A stretch of 9,982 nt of DNA from Candidatus Altimarinota bacterium (GTDB taxonomy: Bacteria > Patescibacteriota > Gracilibacteria > Absconditabacterales > Absconditicoccaceae). A program made the translations under genes and the position numbers. Shown here in pieces: positions 1 through 7,716 of the stretch (position 1 is its first letter; each line of letters starts with the position of its first letter). Below the pieces are notes generated by a model, which ran no database searches, was not told the DNA's origin, and saw only the letters and a program-made list of their open reading frames with translations. The stretch spans positions 1 through 9,982 of the forward strand of contig WFMP01000026.1 in assembly GCA_015489035.1 (NCBI GenBank), read 5' to 3'.

Positions 1-439
1 ATACTATGCTAATGCAAGAGTAAAATGATTTGGTAAAGAAGCTCAAAGAAGGATTTTACTAGGTTCTTATGTTTTATCTGCTGGTGCTTATGAAAAATAC
101 TATGGTCAAGCACAAAAAGTGAGAACATTAATTAAACAAGAATATGATAGAATTTTCAAAGATTATGATTTAATTATATGACCTACAAGTCCAACTACTG
201 CTTGGGATTTGTGAGCAAAAACAGAGGATCCATTAGCAATGTATTTGGCAGATATTTATACAGTGCCTGTAAATTTAGCTGGTTTACCTGCAATGTCTTT
301 ACCAATTGGTAATGCAAATGATACAAACTTACCAGTAGGTTTGCATATTATAGCAGATCAATTTAAAGAAGATAAGATTTTTCATTTAGCAAGTTTGTTG
401 GAAAAGAGATTAAGAGATACAATGGAAACTAAATTTTAA
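1..439 (+). CDS. gatA: Glutamyl-tRNA(Gln) amidotransferase subunit A, C-terminal part (5' truncated by window edge)
   Basis: GatA is the amidase subunit of GatCAB, which turns misacylated Glu-tRNA(Gln) (or Asp-tRNA(Asn)) into the correct amide form in the cytoplasm, releasing ammonia from glutamine. Read in frame 2 with UGA as Gly, the 145 visible residues match the GatA C-terminus: GFGKEAQRRILLGSYVLS near the start, YYGQAQKVR, then LIIGPTSPTTAWDLG, and YTVPVNLAGLPAMSLPIG about 55 residues from the end. The Ser-cisSer-Lys catalytic residues lie in the missing N-terminal two thirds, since the family is usually about 480 aa. Three in-frame TGA codons occur, one at the G of the conserved GPTSP loop. 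The gene ends in TAA at 437-439, and a Nudix gene begins 7 nt later, so the two are probably cotranscribed. Identification is firm; only the 5' extent is unknown. Confidence 0.95.
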
Positions 440-446
440 AAATAAT

Positions 447-1013
447 ATGATTCCTATGAAAATAGTAGATAAAGTAAAAAAATGTTGTATAGGAAAATTA
501 TGTTTGTCTTCTTTTAAAAGATCTGATAAGAAATGAGATTTTCCAGTGTTATCTCTATCTTGAGAATTTTGAAAAATAGAATGAAGTGTTGCAATATGAA
601 TTGATAAAAATAAAAATATTGCATTAATAAAAGATTATAGGCATGCTATTGATAAAATTTCTTGGGAATTACCAAGATGATGAGTAGAAAAATGAATTAA
701 TTCAGTAGATAATGCAGTAAAAGAATTTCAAGAAGAAATTTGAATTCAAGATGAACCATTATCAAAAAGATCATTAGCAATTATTGCACCTGAAACATGA
801 TTTATATCAGCTAGTGTAGATATGGTGCTTTTAGAATATGAAGATTTTGCAAAATATATTGTCTGGTGAGAAAAGGATGGATCTTATGAAGATATTTATG
901 AAGTGAATTATTTTTCAGTTTTTGATTTTGAAGATATGATTTTAAATGGAGAAATAGTTGATAACTATACTATATCAGCTTATGGTTTATTGAAATTGTA
1001 TAAGATTATTTAA
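447..1013 (+). CDS. Nudix hydrolase, ADP-ribose pyrophosphatase-like
   Basis: This 188-aa protein carries one Nudix box and probably hydrolyses a nucleoside diphosphate linked to another group; ADP-ribose or a nucleotide sugar is the likeliest substrate, by inference from the WELPRGG lead-in typical of ADP-ribose pyrophosphatases. The box spans about residues 78-100: GGVEKG, then K92-E93-F94-Q95-E96-E97-I98-G99. The Mg2+-binding glutamates E93, E96 and E97 are present. Two consensus positions differ: the early Glu (GX5E) is Ile84 and the box Arg is Lys92. The N-terminal 30 residues include a basic, Cys-containing stretch, and a second Met (ATG at 456) is an alternative start. Eleven TGA codons are read as Gly, including the GG pair opening the box. 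It follows gatA by 7 nt without a Shine-Dalgarno sequence, so it probably relies on the upstream transcript. Family is firm; substrate is not. Confidence 0.85.
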
Positions 1014-1027
1014 AATATTAAATTTTT

Positions 1028-1056
1028 AAAATACTTTTTGACAAAAAATACTTTTT
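1028..1056 (+). repeat. Two 12-nt direct repeats flanking a -35 box
   Basis: AAAATACTTTTT occurs at 1028-1039 and again at 1045-1056, a 17-nt period. The first copy overlaps the TTGACA at 1038-1043 by two bases and the second lies in the promoter spacer. It could be a paired binding site for a regulator of the pilB-type gene, or chance in AT-rich DNA. Confidence 0.35.
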
Positions 1057-1068
1057 TCTTATTATTTT
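1038..1068 (+). promoter_or_regulatory. Putative sigma-70-type promoter for the pilB/gspE-type gene
   Basis: A perfect TTGACA -35 lies at 1038-1043. The best -10 is TATTTT at 1063-1068 with a 19-nt spacer, or ATTATT at 1061-1066 with 17. The -35 is convincing because such a box is rare in AT-rich DNA with so few Gs; the -10 is weak. Predicted leader is about 25 nt. No terminator is seen after the Nudix gene. Confidence 0.5.
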
Positions 1069-1099
1069 AGTATATATTTTATGTTAATTAATTATTTAT

Positions 1100-2683
1100 A
1101 TGCAAAAACAATGAGAAAGTAGGATTTTGTCTCTTGAAAAAATTAAAGAAATAAAACCTAATTTAGATGCATTAAAGGTTATAAATAGTCAACTTTCTGA
1201 AAAAGCAGAAATAATTTTTTTTGATATAAAATGAAAAGTATTAAAAACTTTGACTACAAATAATAATATAGTATTAATTGCTCAAGTAAAAGAAAAGATA
1301 GAACTAAAATGATATAAATTAGATTTTTATTATTGTGATGAAGAATCGTTTTCTTATGCTCTTACTTGGTATAATCAATTATTATCTTTGGAAAATAAAG
1401 CAAAAAAAGAGTTAGAAGAATTAGAAAGTGCAAAATGAGTTAGTGCTGTAGAAATGATAAAAAAGTTATATAATCAAAAAAATCAATATTCTGAAACTGA
1501 TTTTATAAAAGAGATTATAAGACTTGCATTTATGTCTGGTAGTTCAGATTTACATTTTCAACCTGAAGAAGATTGAGTTTGGATAAGACTTAGAGTAGAT
1601 TGAGTTTTAAAAAAAATAGTAGTTTTTACACTAGCTGAATTTAAAAAATATTTAATTAAATTAAAAAGTATTGCAAAAGTTAAATTAAATATAGATTATA
1701 TTCCACAGGATGGTAGGTTTGATTTTAAGACAAAAAAATGATGACAAACTTATAAAATAGATGTGAGAGTAAATTTTATGCCTGTTTTGTATTGAGAAAG
1801 TGTGGTTATGAGGTTTTTAGATTCTTCTTCTTGAATAAGATCATTTTCAGAAATATGATTTATGTGAGAATCTTATGATATTTTACAAAGAAATATAGAA
1901 AAACCTTACGGTATGATTCTTGTAACTTGACCAACTGGTTCTTGAAAATCTACTACATTGTATAGTATTTTAAATAAATTGAATGTTCCAGATAAAAAAA
2001 TAATTACACTTGAAGATCCAGTAGAATATAGTTTGCCAAATATACAACAATCTCAAGTTAATTTATCAAAAGGTTATACTTATACAGAATGATTAAAAGC
2101 TATCTTAAGACAAGATCCAGATATTATAATGGTGTGAGAAATAAGAGACTTGGATACTGCACTTATAGCAATAAATGCAGCTTTAACCTGACATTTAGTT
2201 TTATCAACACTTCATACAAATACTGCAGTTGAGGCAATTTCAAGACTTATAAATATGTGAATAGCTCCTTATATGCTAGCCCCAGCTTTAAATTTGGTTA
2301 TTTGACAAAGACTTTTAAGAAAATTATGTACTTGTAAAACAAAAATAGATACTAGCTATTGAGAAAAAGAAGAGATTGAAACTTCATTAAAAAAAATTAA
2401 AAATATTAAACCTTATCTAAATATAGATTTTGATTGAAAAATGTATAAAGAAGCATGATGTGAAAAATGTAATTATGAATGATTTGCAGGTAGAATAGCT
2501 GCTGTAGAGACGTTTGAATTAACTGAAAACATAAGAGATTTGATAGTTAAATGAGCTTCTCCTTTGGATATATTTCAAGATATTAGACAGACTTGATACC
2601 TTACTATGAAAGAGGATGCTTTTCTTAAAATGATGGATGGTTATACTACTTTATGAGAGATAAGGAGAGTGTTAAATAATTAA
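1100..2683 (+). CDS. pilB: Type IV pilus assembly / type II secretion ATPase (PilB/GspE family)
   Basis: This 527-aa protein is the hexameric cytoplasmic motor ATPase that drives pilin polymerisation (PilB) or pseudopilus assembly (GspE). A divergent N-terminal region of about 130 residues precedes the conserved part, which begins SSDLHFQPEEDGVWIRLRVDG. Next come PQDGRF and DVRV, Walker A GPTGSGKST at 277-285 (two glycines are TGA), an Asp box EDPVE, Walker B DPDIIMVGE at 339-347, and the His box STLHTN at 369-374. A four-cysteine metal site follows: C410 and C412 (CxC, where CxxC is usual), then C454 and C457. The start is the first ATG after an in-frame TAA at 1085-1087. There are 26 in-frame TGA codons. 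Intact Walker and His boxes favour an assembly ATPase; retraction PilT proteins lack the Cys site and are shorter. No other pilus genes are in view, so PilB versus GspE is unresolved. Confidence 0.93.
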
Positions 2684-2701
2684 ATTTATATTATAAATAT
2701 T
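2684..2701 (+). promoter_or_regulatory. 18-nt AT palindrome / -10-like element before grpE
   Basis: ATTTATATTATAAATATT lies directly before grpE and is identical to 4363-4380 before nusA. Its core is a perfect inverted repeat, ATTTATA-T-TATAAAT (2684-2698), and it contains a good -10 box, TATAAA (2692-2697), ten nt before the ATG. If used, the transcript would start at or within a few nt of the start codon. No clear -35 is visible. It may be a promoter, an operator, or both. Confidence 0.5.
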
Positions 2702-2706
2702 TTAAA

Positions 2707-3306
2707 ATGACAAAAAATAAAAAAAAGAAAATTATAGATGAAACAAAAGAATTAGAACAAGAATTACAAAATGAACTTGAGAATACAGAAATAAATGAAT
2801 TAAAATCTAAAATTAAGGAATTAGAAGAAGAAAAACAAAAATTGGAAAGAAAATTACAAGAGCAAGAAGAAATTACTAAAAATACACAATTACAATATCT
2901 AACATTGAAGAATGATTTTAATTCATATACAAATAGAGTTAAAGAACAAGAAAAAAAAATGAAAGATGATATATTTGAAAATGTAATATTGAAACTTCTT
3001 CCTACTATTGAATTAATGACATTAAGTTATGATACATTACCAGAAGAATTTAAAAATCATAAATGGACAGAATGATTAACTATATTGCATAAAAAAATAT
3101 TATCTTTGTTAGATGAATTAAATATTTCTATAATTCCTACTGTATGAGAAGAAATAGATGATGAAAAACATGAAATTATTTGAACAAAGCCTTGAGATAA
3201 AAAAAATAAATGAAAAATAGCTGCAGAAGTTAAAAAATGATATATTATAAAATATCCTGACAGAGAGAAGGTTTTACAAGCTGCTAAGGTATTAATATGA
3301 GAATAA
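2707..3306 (+). CDS. grpE: GrpE, nucleotide exchange factor of DnaK
   Basis: GrpE releases ADP from the chaperone DnaK and so times substrate release in the cytoplasm. The product is 199 aa, close to the usual size (E. coli about 197). Residues 1-60 are highly charged and Glu/Lys-rich, continuing into a long coiled coil to about residue 95 that forms the dimer stalk. The C-terminal beta domain carries the family signature: VGEEIDDEKHEIIG, then KIAAEVKKGYIIKYPDREKVLQAAKVLIGE, ending with the protein. Seven TGA codons are read as Gly; the standard code would stop after 122 residues and lose the whole DnaK-binding domain. Neither dnaK, dnaJ nor hrcA is adjacent, and I saw no CIRCE operator. The gene starts 23 nt after the pilB-type stop codon, behind its own putative promoter. 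Confidence 0.93.
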
Positions 3307-3338
3307 TATCATATGTCAATATAAACTATATTTGAAAT

Positions 3339-3366
3339 TTGACAAGATTTAATATATCCTTATGAT
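3339..3366 (+). promoter_or_regulatory. Sigma-70-type promoter for the Fn3-like gene
   Basis: TTGACA at 3339-3344 and TATGAT at 3361-3366 are separated by 16 nt, the cleanest promoter in the window (6/6 and 5/6 consensus matches). A start near 3373 gives a leader of about 44 nt before the ATG at 3417. Nothing else is recognised in the 110 nt after grpE. Confidence 0.65.
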
Positions 3367-3416
3367 AAGATTATCTCAATGAGAAAAAGTTTATTTAAAT
3401 TATTATTAAAACAAAA

Positions 3417-4292
3417 ATGAAAAAATTATCTATTAGTTTAATGTTATTGTTGATTGCTATTGTTGGTGTAAATACTTATGCAGATAGTTTAAGTGATTTA
3501 AATGCATTATTAAATGATACTTCAACAGGTGCTATAGCCACAACATGAGATACTACAGCTACAACATGAGATACTACAGCTACAATAAGTAAAGTAGTAC
3601 TTTCATCTACAGGAACTACAGAATCATGAATTAATTTGTTATTAAAACCAGTAGATTGATATACAAGTTATAAAATATATTATTCTCAAAGCTGAAATAA
3701 TGAATTATCTGAGAAAGATTTAATTTATACATGAATTACTCAAGATTTTGTTTCTATTACTGGATTGAATGCTGATACAAAATATAGTTTTGTAGCCAAA
3801 GCATTCGATAACAATTGAAATCCAGTAGAAGCTACTACATCCAATACTTTAATTGTAACTACAAAAGCTAAACAACATGGTGCTCCAGCAGATAATATAA
3901 TCTATAATCCTGTAGTTAAGGTGAAATGAAGTAAGATTATTATTTCATATAGACCAGGTGTTGATGTTGATAAAGTACAAATTAGTATTTCAGAGAATGG
4001 AAAGACATTCAAACCGGTTGCTACAGTAAATAGTTCAGTTAAATCTTATACTATTATATCTAAAAAAACAGGTAAAAAATATATAAAAATTGTTCCTATT
4101 GCTAAAGATGGTACATTATGAGTGTGTAAAATATGAGTTACTCAAATTCCATTTGTAACTGCTAAGGTTGAACCAAAAAAGATAGCTAAGAAAGTTATGT
4201 GAAGACCTCAAACTGGTCCTGAGACATATATTTTGGTTGTGTTGGCTATATTAGTTTATATCGTATATGCTATAAAAAAACAAAGAACATAA
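3417..4292 (+). CDS. Secreted fibronectin-III-like protein with TGPE-type C-terminal membrane anchor
   Basis: This 291-aa protein is predicted to be exported and anchored at the cell surface; no precise function can be assigned. Residues 1-22 form a signal peptide: MKK, a hydrophobic core, and a likely cut after VNTYA. A Thr-rich stretch with a tandem repeat (about 42-55) follows. Residues about 58-150 look like a fibronectin type III domain, with YTSYKIYYS and the typical TGLNADTKYSFVAKAFD strand pattern. A second beta-rich region, about 152-250, is weaker. The C-terminus has TGPET (266-270), one membrane segment (YILVVLAILVYIVYAI) and a basic tail KKQRT, the layout of a sortase-like or related sorting signal. 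Eleven TGA codons are read as Gly. It has its own promoter and terminator. Binding or adhesion is a guess from domain type. Confidence 0.8.
3540..3581 (+). repeat. 21-nt perfect tandem repeat, two copies, inside the Fn3-like gene
   Basis: The 21-nt unit starting ACAACATGAGATACTACAGC occurs at 3540-3560 and 3561-3581 and begins a third copy. It encodes two copies of TTGDTTA just after the signal peptide, with TGA as the Gly codon. Being in frame (21 = 7 codons), copy number could vary without breaking the gene, lengthening or shortening a Thr-rich linker. Confidence 0.85.
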
Positions 4293-4336
4293 AAAGTTGA
4301 AAATTAAAAAAATATTATTATACTAAAAGAGTATTG

Positions 4337-4367
4337 CCTTCCTATTTACTTAGGGAGGTTTTATTTA
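4337..4367 (+). terminator. Intrinsic terminator after the Fn3-like gene
   Basis: A 7-bp stem, CCTTCCT (4337-4343) with AGGGAGG (4352-4358), has one T-G wobble and an 8-nt loop, and is followed by TTTTATTT. It is an island of G and C in an otherwise AT-only spacer. Its U-tract runs straight into the palindrome before nusA. Confidence 0.75.
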
Positions 4368-4380
4368 TATTATAAATATT
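4363..4380 (+). promoter_or_regulatory. 18-nt AT palindrome / -10-like element before nusA
   Basis: This copy is identical over 18 nt to 2684-2701 before grpE, including the ATTTATA-T-TATAAAT dyad. TATAAA at 4371-4376 ends 11 nt before the nusA ATG at 4388, so transcripts would be nearly leaderless. It abuts the preceding terminator, which supports a new transcription start here. Confidence 0.55.
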
Positions 4381-4387
4381 GTTTATT

Positions 4388-5434
4388 ATGAAATTGGAAC
4401 CAAAAAAGATAGTAACTGCATTACAAGATTTAGTTAAAGAATATAATTTTACTCCAGAAGAAGTTTATAATGTTATCAAAACTTGATTAAAAACTGCTTT
4501 CAGAAGGGATTATTTAAATAGAAATAAAAAAATAGAATTAGAGATGATAATGTGAAAAGATGGAGATATGAAATTTTATAGAGTTTTTCATGTTGTCCCT
4601 AATGATGAAGAAATAGAAGATGAAGATAAGCAAATATATTTATCAGAAGCAAAAAAAGAAAATTCTGAAATAGAAGAATGAGAAGATTTATTGATAGATA
4701 TTACTCCAGAAGAACTGGAATTTTCTAGAATAGCTACTCAAGCTGCAGCTCAAACTATAAAACAACAAATTAAAAACATAGAAAAAGAAAGATTTTATAG
4801 GACTTTTGTCGATTCTGAATGAGATATTTTAACAGGTTATGTTAAATATGTTCAATGAGAGCATGTTATTTTGGATTTTAATTGAAATACAGTAATTTTG
4901 CCTGTAGAATGACAGTTGAGATGAAAACCTTATGAAATATGAGATGAAGAAAAAGTGTTATTGAAAGAAATTAGAAAACAAGGTTCTGATATTATTTTGG
5001 AAATTACACAATCTGACTCTGCTTTTGTTAAGGCTATTATGCAAAAATATATTCCTGAACTTGAACAATGAATTATTAAAATTGAAAAAATGGGAAGAAT
5101 TGCTTGAATAAAAACAAAAGTTTTAGTTTCTACTGATGACGAAAGAATTGATCCAGTGTGAGTTTGTGTATGAGAATGATGAGAAAGAATTGCACAAATA
5201 TTAGATGAATTAGATGGAGAGAGAGTTGATATTGCTGAATATGTTGAAGATAGAGAAAAATTAATTAGAAATATTTTTTCACCAGCAAGATTAAATAAAA
5301 TAGAAGAAGACAATGATAGTGATATAATTTATGTTTATGCTGATGAAAGTCAAAAACCTATTATGTTTGGTAAAAAAGCTATAAATGTAAAGTTAGCATC
5401 TAAATTGTTATGAAAAAAAGTGATAATAAAATAG
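4388..5434 (+). CDS. nusA: Transcription termination/antitermination factor NusA
   Basis: NusA binds RNA polymerase and nascent RNA and modulates pausing, termination and antitermination. The 348-aa product has the expected order. The RNA polymerase-binding N-terminal domain covers about 1-140, with an acidic insertion near 75-105. An S1 domain runs from about 145 to 205 (GDILTGYVKYVQGEHVILDF). KH1 starts before DPVGVCVG (255-262) and has GEGG (262-265) as its GxxG loop; the usual loop is GPKG or similar. KH2 ends the protein, but its loop reads GKKA (328-331) where the family has GKKGQN. The C-terminal acidic repeats of E. coli NusA are absent, as in many bacteria. Sixteen TGA codons are read as Gly, and the stop is TAG. 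The rimP, infB and rbfA genes often beside nusA are not here. Confidence 0.93.
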
Positions 5435-5467
5435 AATAACAGAATTTGAACAGGATAATTTAATGTC

Positions 5468-5621
5468 TGTCATTCCTGAGAAGGTAGGAATCTACTAAAT
5501 CAAGTCCCCGGACTCAAATTTGTTATGTATAATAAAAATAAAGCTGTTTTTGTATGTCTATCTTGTAGAGTCCGGGGACAACTAGCAAAGAAGTAGGTCT
5601 TGGATCAAGTCCGGGATGACA
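5468..5621. repeat. 154-nt palindromic, comparatively GC-rich element (MITE- or REP-like)
   Basis: The ends are inverted repeats: TGTCATTCC at 5468-5476 against GGGATGACA at 5613-5621 (one mismatch). A perfect 12-bp inner inverted repeat lies at 5504-5515 (GTCCCCGGACTC) and 5568-5579. A small stem, ATTCCT/AGGAAT (5472-5477 and 5486-5491), sits in the left half, and ATCAAGTCC is repeated directly at 5499-5507 and 5604-5612. It is far richer in G and C than its surroundings and has no ORF of note. The build suggests a non-autonomous mobile or REP-type dispersed repeat. No target duplication is obvious at the edges. As RNA it could fold into a long hairpin between nusA and ftsH. Confidence 0.65.
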
Positions 5622-5650
5622 AATATTTAAAGATACCTGTGATATTCTAA

Positions 5651-5656
5651 TATAAT
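5651..5656 (+). promoter_or_regulatory. -10 box of the ftsH promoter
   Basis: A perfect TATAAT ends 21 nt before the ftsH ATG. The only -35 candidate is TTTAAA at 5626-5631 with a 19-nt spacer, which is weak. It lies just outside the right end of the 154-nt element. The predicted leader is about 14 nt. Confidence 0.5.
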
Positions 5657-5677
5657 TTAAAAATAAAATAAAATACT

Positions 5678-7603
5678 ATGAAAAAGTGAATAATATATTT
5701 TTTAATAATAATATGATGATTATTGTTAGTTATGAAATTTTGATGGGCATATATTTCTGATACATATATGAAAAATTGAAATATATATATGAATGAAATT
5801 AAATCAAAAGAAAAGATTAATTTATCTAAATTTATTGAAGATTATAAAAAATGAATATTTCAAAAAATTGTAGTTAAGAATGATAAAGATGTGGCTTGAT
5901 ATTCATTTATTTGAACTTGAAAAGAGAAATCTTTTATGAGTATAAACAAGAAAATTATTCCATTAACTTGGAATGTTTATAATACTATAAAACCTACATG
6001 AACTTCTTTGAGAGCATTATGAATTAATTTGACTTGATCTACACAGATTATAATTAAATATGAGGAAGAGTGATTGTTGTCAAAAATATTAATAAATGTA
6101 CTACCTATATTGATAATATTATGACTTTTGATGTTTATGTTAAGATGAAGTTTGCCTAAATGAGGTGGTCCTTTATGAATGATATGATGAGTTTGAAAAC
6201 AAGCTAAATGAGAAGAAGTAAAAACAAAATTTAAAGATGTTGCTTGAATGGATGAAGTGAAAGAGGAAGTAGTAGAAGTAGTAGAATTTCTAAAAGATCC
6301 TAAAAAATATCAAAAGGCATGAGCAAGAATTCCTTCTTGAGTTATGTTATATTGACAGCCTTGAAATGGTAAAACCTTGTTAGCAAGAGCAATAGCTGGT
6401 GAAGCTGGTGTTCCATTCTTTTATAGTTCTGGTTCAGAGTTTATGGAAATGCTTGTAGGTATGTGAGCTGCAAAAGTAAGAGAGTTATTTAAAAAAGCAA
6501 AAGATACAAAATGACCTGCAATTATTTTTATAGATGAAATAGATGCAATTGGTAAAAAAAGATGACAATGAGCTACTTGATGACATCAAGAACAAGAACA
6601 AACATTAAATCAAATTCTTACAGAAATGGATGGTTTTGAAAAGGATAATCAAATAATAGTGATTGCTGCTACAAATAGAATTGATATTCTTGATTCTGCA
6701 TTATTAAGACCGGGTAGGTTTGATAGAAAGATATATGTTCCTGCTCCAACTTTAAATGAAAGAAAAGAAATTTTAAAAGTTTATTTAGAGCCTAAAAAAT
6801 TAGATAAAGAGTTGAATTTAGATAAATTATTAGATTCTTTAGGAATAAGGACTGTTTGATTTGTATGAGCAGATATTGCAAATCTTGTTAATGAAACTGC
6901 TTTACATGCAGCAAAAAATGATAGAGATTATTTAGTTTGGAATGATTTTGAATATAGTTTGGAAAAAGTGGTAGCTTGACCAGAAAAGAAAATAAAATCT
7001 ATGGCAGAGGTAGAAAGAAAAATGATTGCTTATCATGAGTTATGACATGCACTTACAGCTCATTTGTTACCATATGCAGATCCTTTAGAAAAGATTTCTA
7101 TTGTTTCAAGAGGTATGGCACTTGGATTAACTTGGATTATGCCTACAAAAGATAGATTACTTGTTCCAAAAGCTAAATTTTTAGATGAAATAGTTTCTTT
7201 GATGTGAGGTAGAGCTTCTGAGGAAATATTCTTTGGAGAAGATCATATTACAACTTGAGCAAGTAATGATATGTCTAGAGTTTATAAAATAGTGTATGAT
7301 ATGGTTACGAAATATTGAATGAGTAAATTGTGACCTATTATGTATTTTGACGAAGGTCAAGGTGAATGGCAAATGTATAAACCATTTTCTGAAAAATTAA
7401 ATGAAAAAATAGATGAACAAGTAGAAGAATTAATATCTACAGCATATGCTAAGGCAAAAGAAATGATATTATCAAACAAAGATATTATGCATAAATTAGC
7501 TAAAAAATTGTTAGAGAAAGAATATATGTCAAAAGAAGAATTTGCTAAGATTATTTGAAAAGAAAATGTCGAAGCTGAAGATATAGACCCTACTATAGTA
7601 TAA
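5678..7603 (+). CDS. ftsH: ATP-dependent zinc metalloprotease FtsH (divergent)
   Basis: FtsH is a membrane-anchored AAA+ protease that extracts and degrades membrane and short-lived cytosolic proteins. This 641-aa product has two membrane segments (about 4-24 and 137-157) around an extracytoplasmic domain. The AAA+ module follows from about 185. Walker A is GQPGNGKT (226-233; consensus GPPGTGKT), the pore loop LVG (259-261; usually FVG), Walker B IIFIDE (282-287), and arginine fingers R344 and R347 lie in LLRPGRFDR. The peptidase domain has the zinc motif HELGH (453-457) and third ligand D531 in TTGASNDM. The stretch usually HDEREQTLNQ reads HQEQEQTLNQ. Forty-one TGA codons are read as Gly. 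Both catalytic centres are intact, so an active protease is likely; the pore and Walker A changes hint at altered substrate handling or a second paralogue. Confidence 0.95.
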
Positions 7604-7606
7604 CCT

Positions 7607-7632
7607 GAACAAGTCGTATGGCTTGTTTTTTT
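7607..7632 (+). terminator. Intrinsic terminator after ftsH, first of two
   Basis: An 8-bp stem (7608-7615 with 7620-7627, one T-G wobble) has a 4-nt GTAT loop and an optional outer G-T pair. It is followed by TTTTT at 7628-7632. It begins 4 nt after the ftsH stop codon. Confidence 0.85.
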
Positions 7633-7658
7633 CTTTACTTGTTTTAGTAAAGTTTTTT
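7633..7658 (+). terminator. Intrinsic terminator after ftsH, second of two
   Basis: CTTTACT (7633-7639) pairs perfectly with AGTAAAG (7646-7652) around a 6-nt loop, followed by TTTTTT (7653-7658). It begins right after the first terminator's U-tract. Tandem terminators here should insulate the helicase gene from ftsH transcription. Confidence 0.75.
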
Positions 7659-7716
7659 CTTATACTGAAGGGGATTGTGAATTGATGTGGTACAAAGGGT
7701 TAGTTAATTTTAAGGA

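Noticed and set aside
239..3075. Separate short genes starting at 239 and 2707 and ending where the standard code stops
   Set aside because: These are fragments created by treating TGA as stop or by starting at internal ATGs. The full reading frames are gatA and grpE.
4930..5313. Open frame of 127 codons on the - strand
   Set aside because: It lies wholly antisense to nusA, which has clear domain homology. The translation is Ser/Ile-rich low-complexity sequence, a product of TCA (antisense of TGA) and AT-rich codons, with no recognisable motif.
5468..5621. CRISPR array or tRNA gene in the GC-richer spacer
   Set aside because: There is no regularly spaced direct repeat (only one 9-nt direct pair) and no cloverleaf with a CCA-type end or TTCGA-type T-loop. 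The structure is a single nested inverted repeat.
7181..7372. Open frame of 63 codons on the - strand
   Set aside because: It is antisense to the FtsH peptidase domain, including the third zinc ligand, and has no features of its own.
2707..7603. Pseudogenes or sequencing errors caused by many internal stops
   Set aside because: Every interruption is TGA, none is TAA or TAG, there are no frameshifts, and TGAs sit at conserved glycines. This is recoding, not decay.
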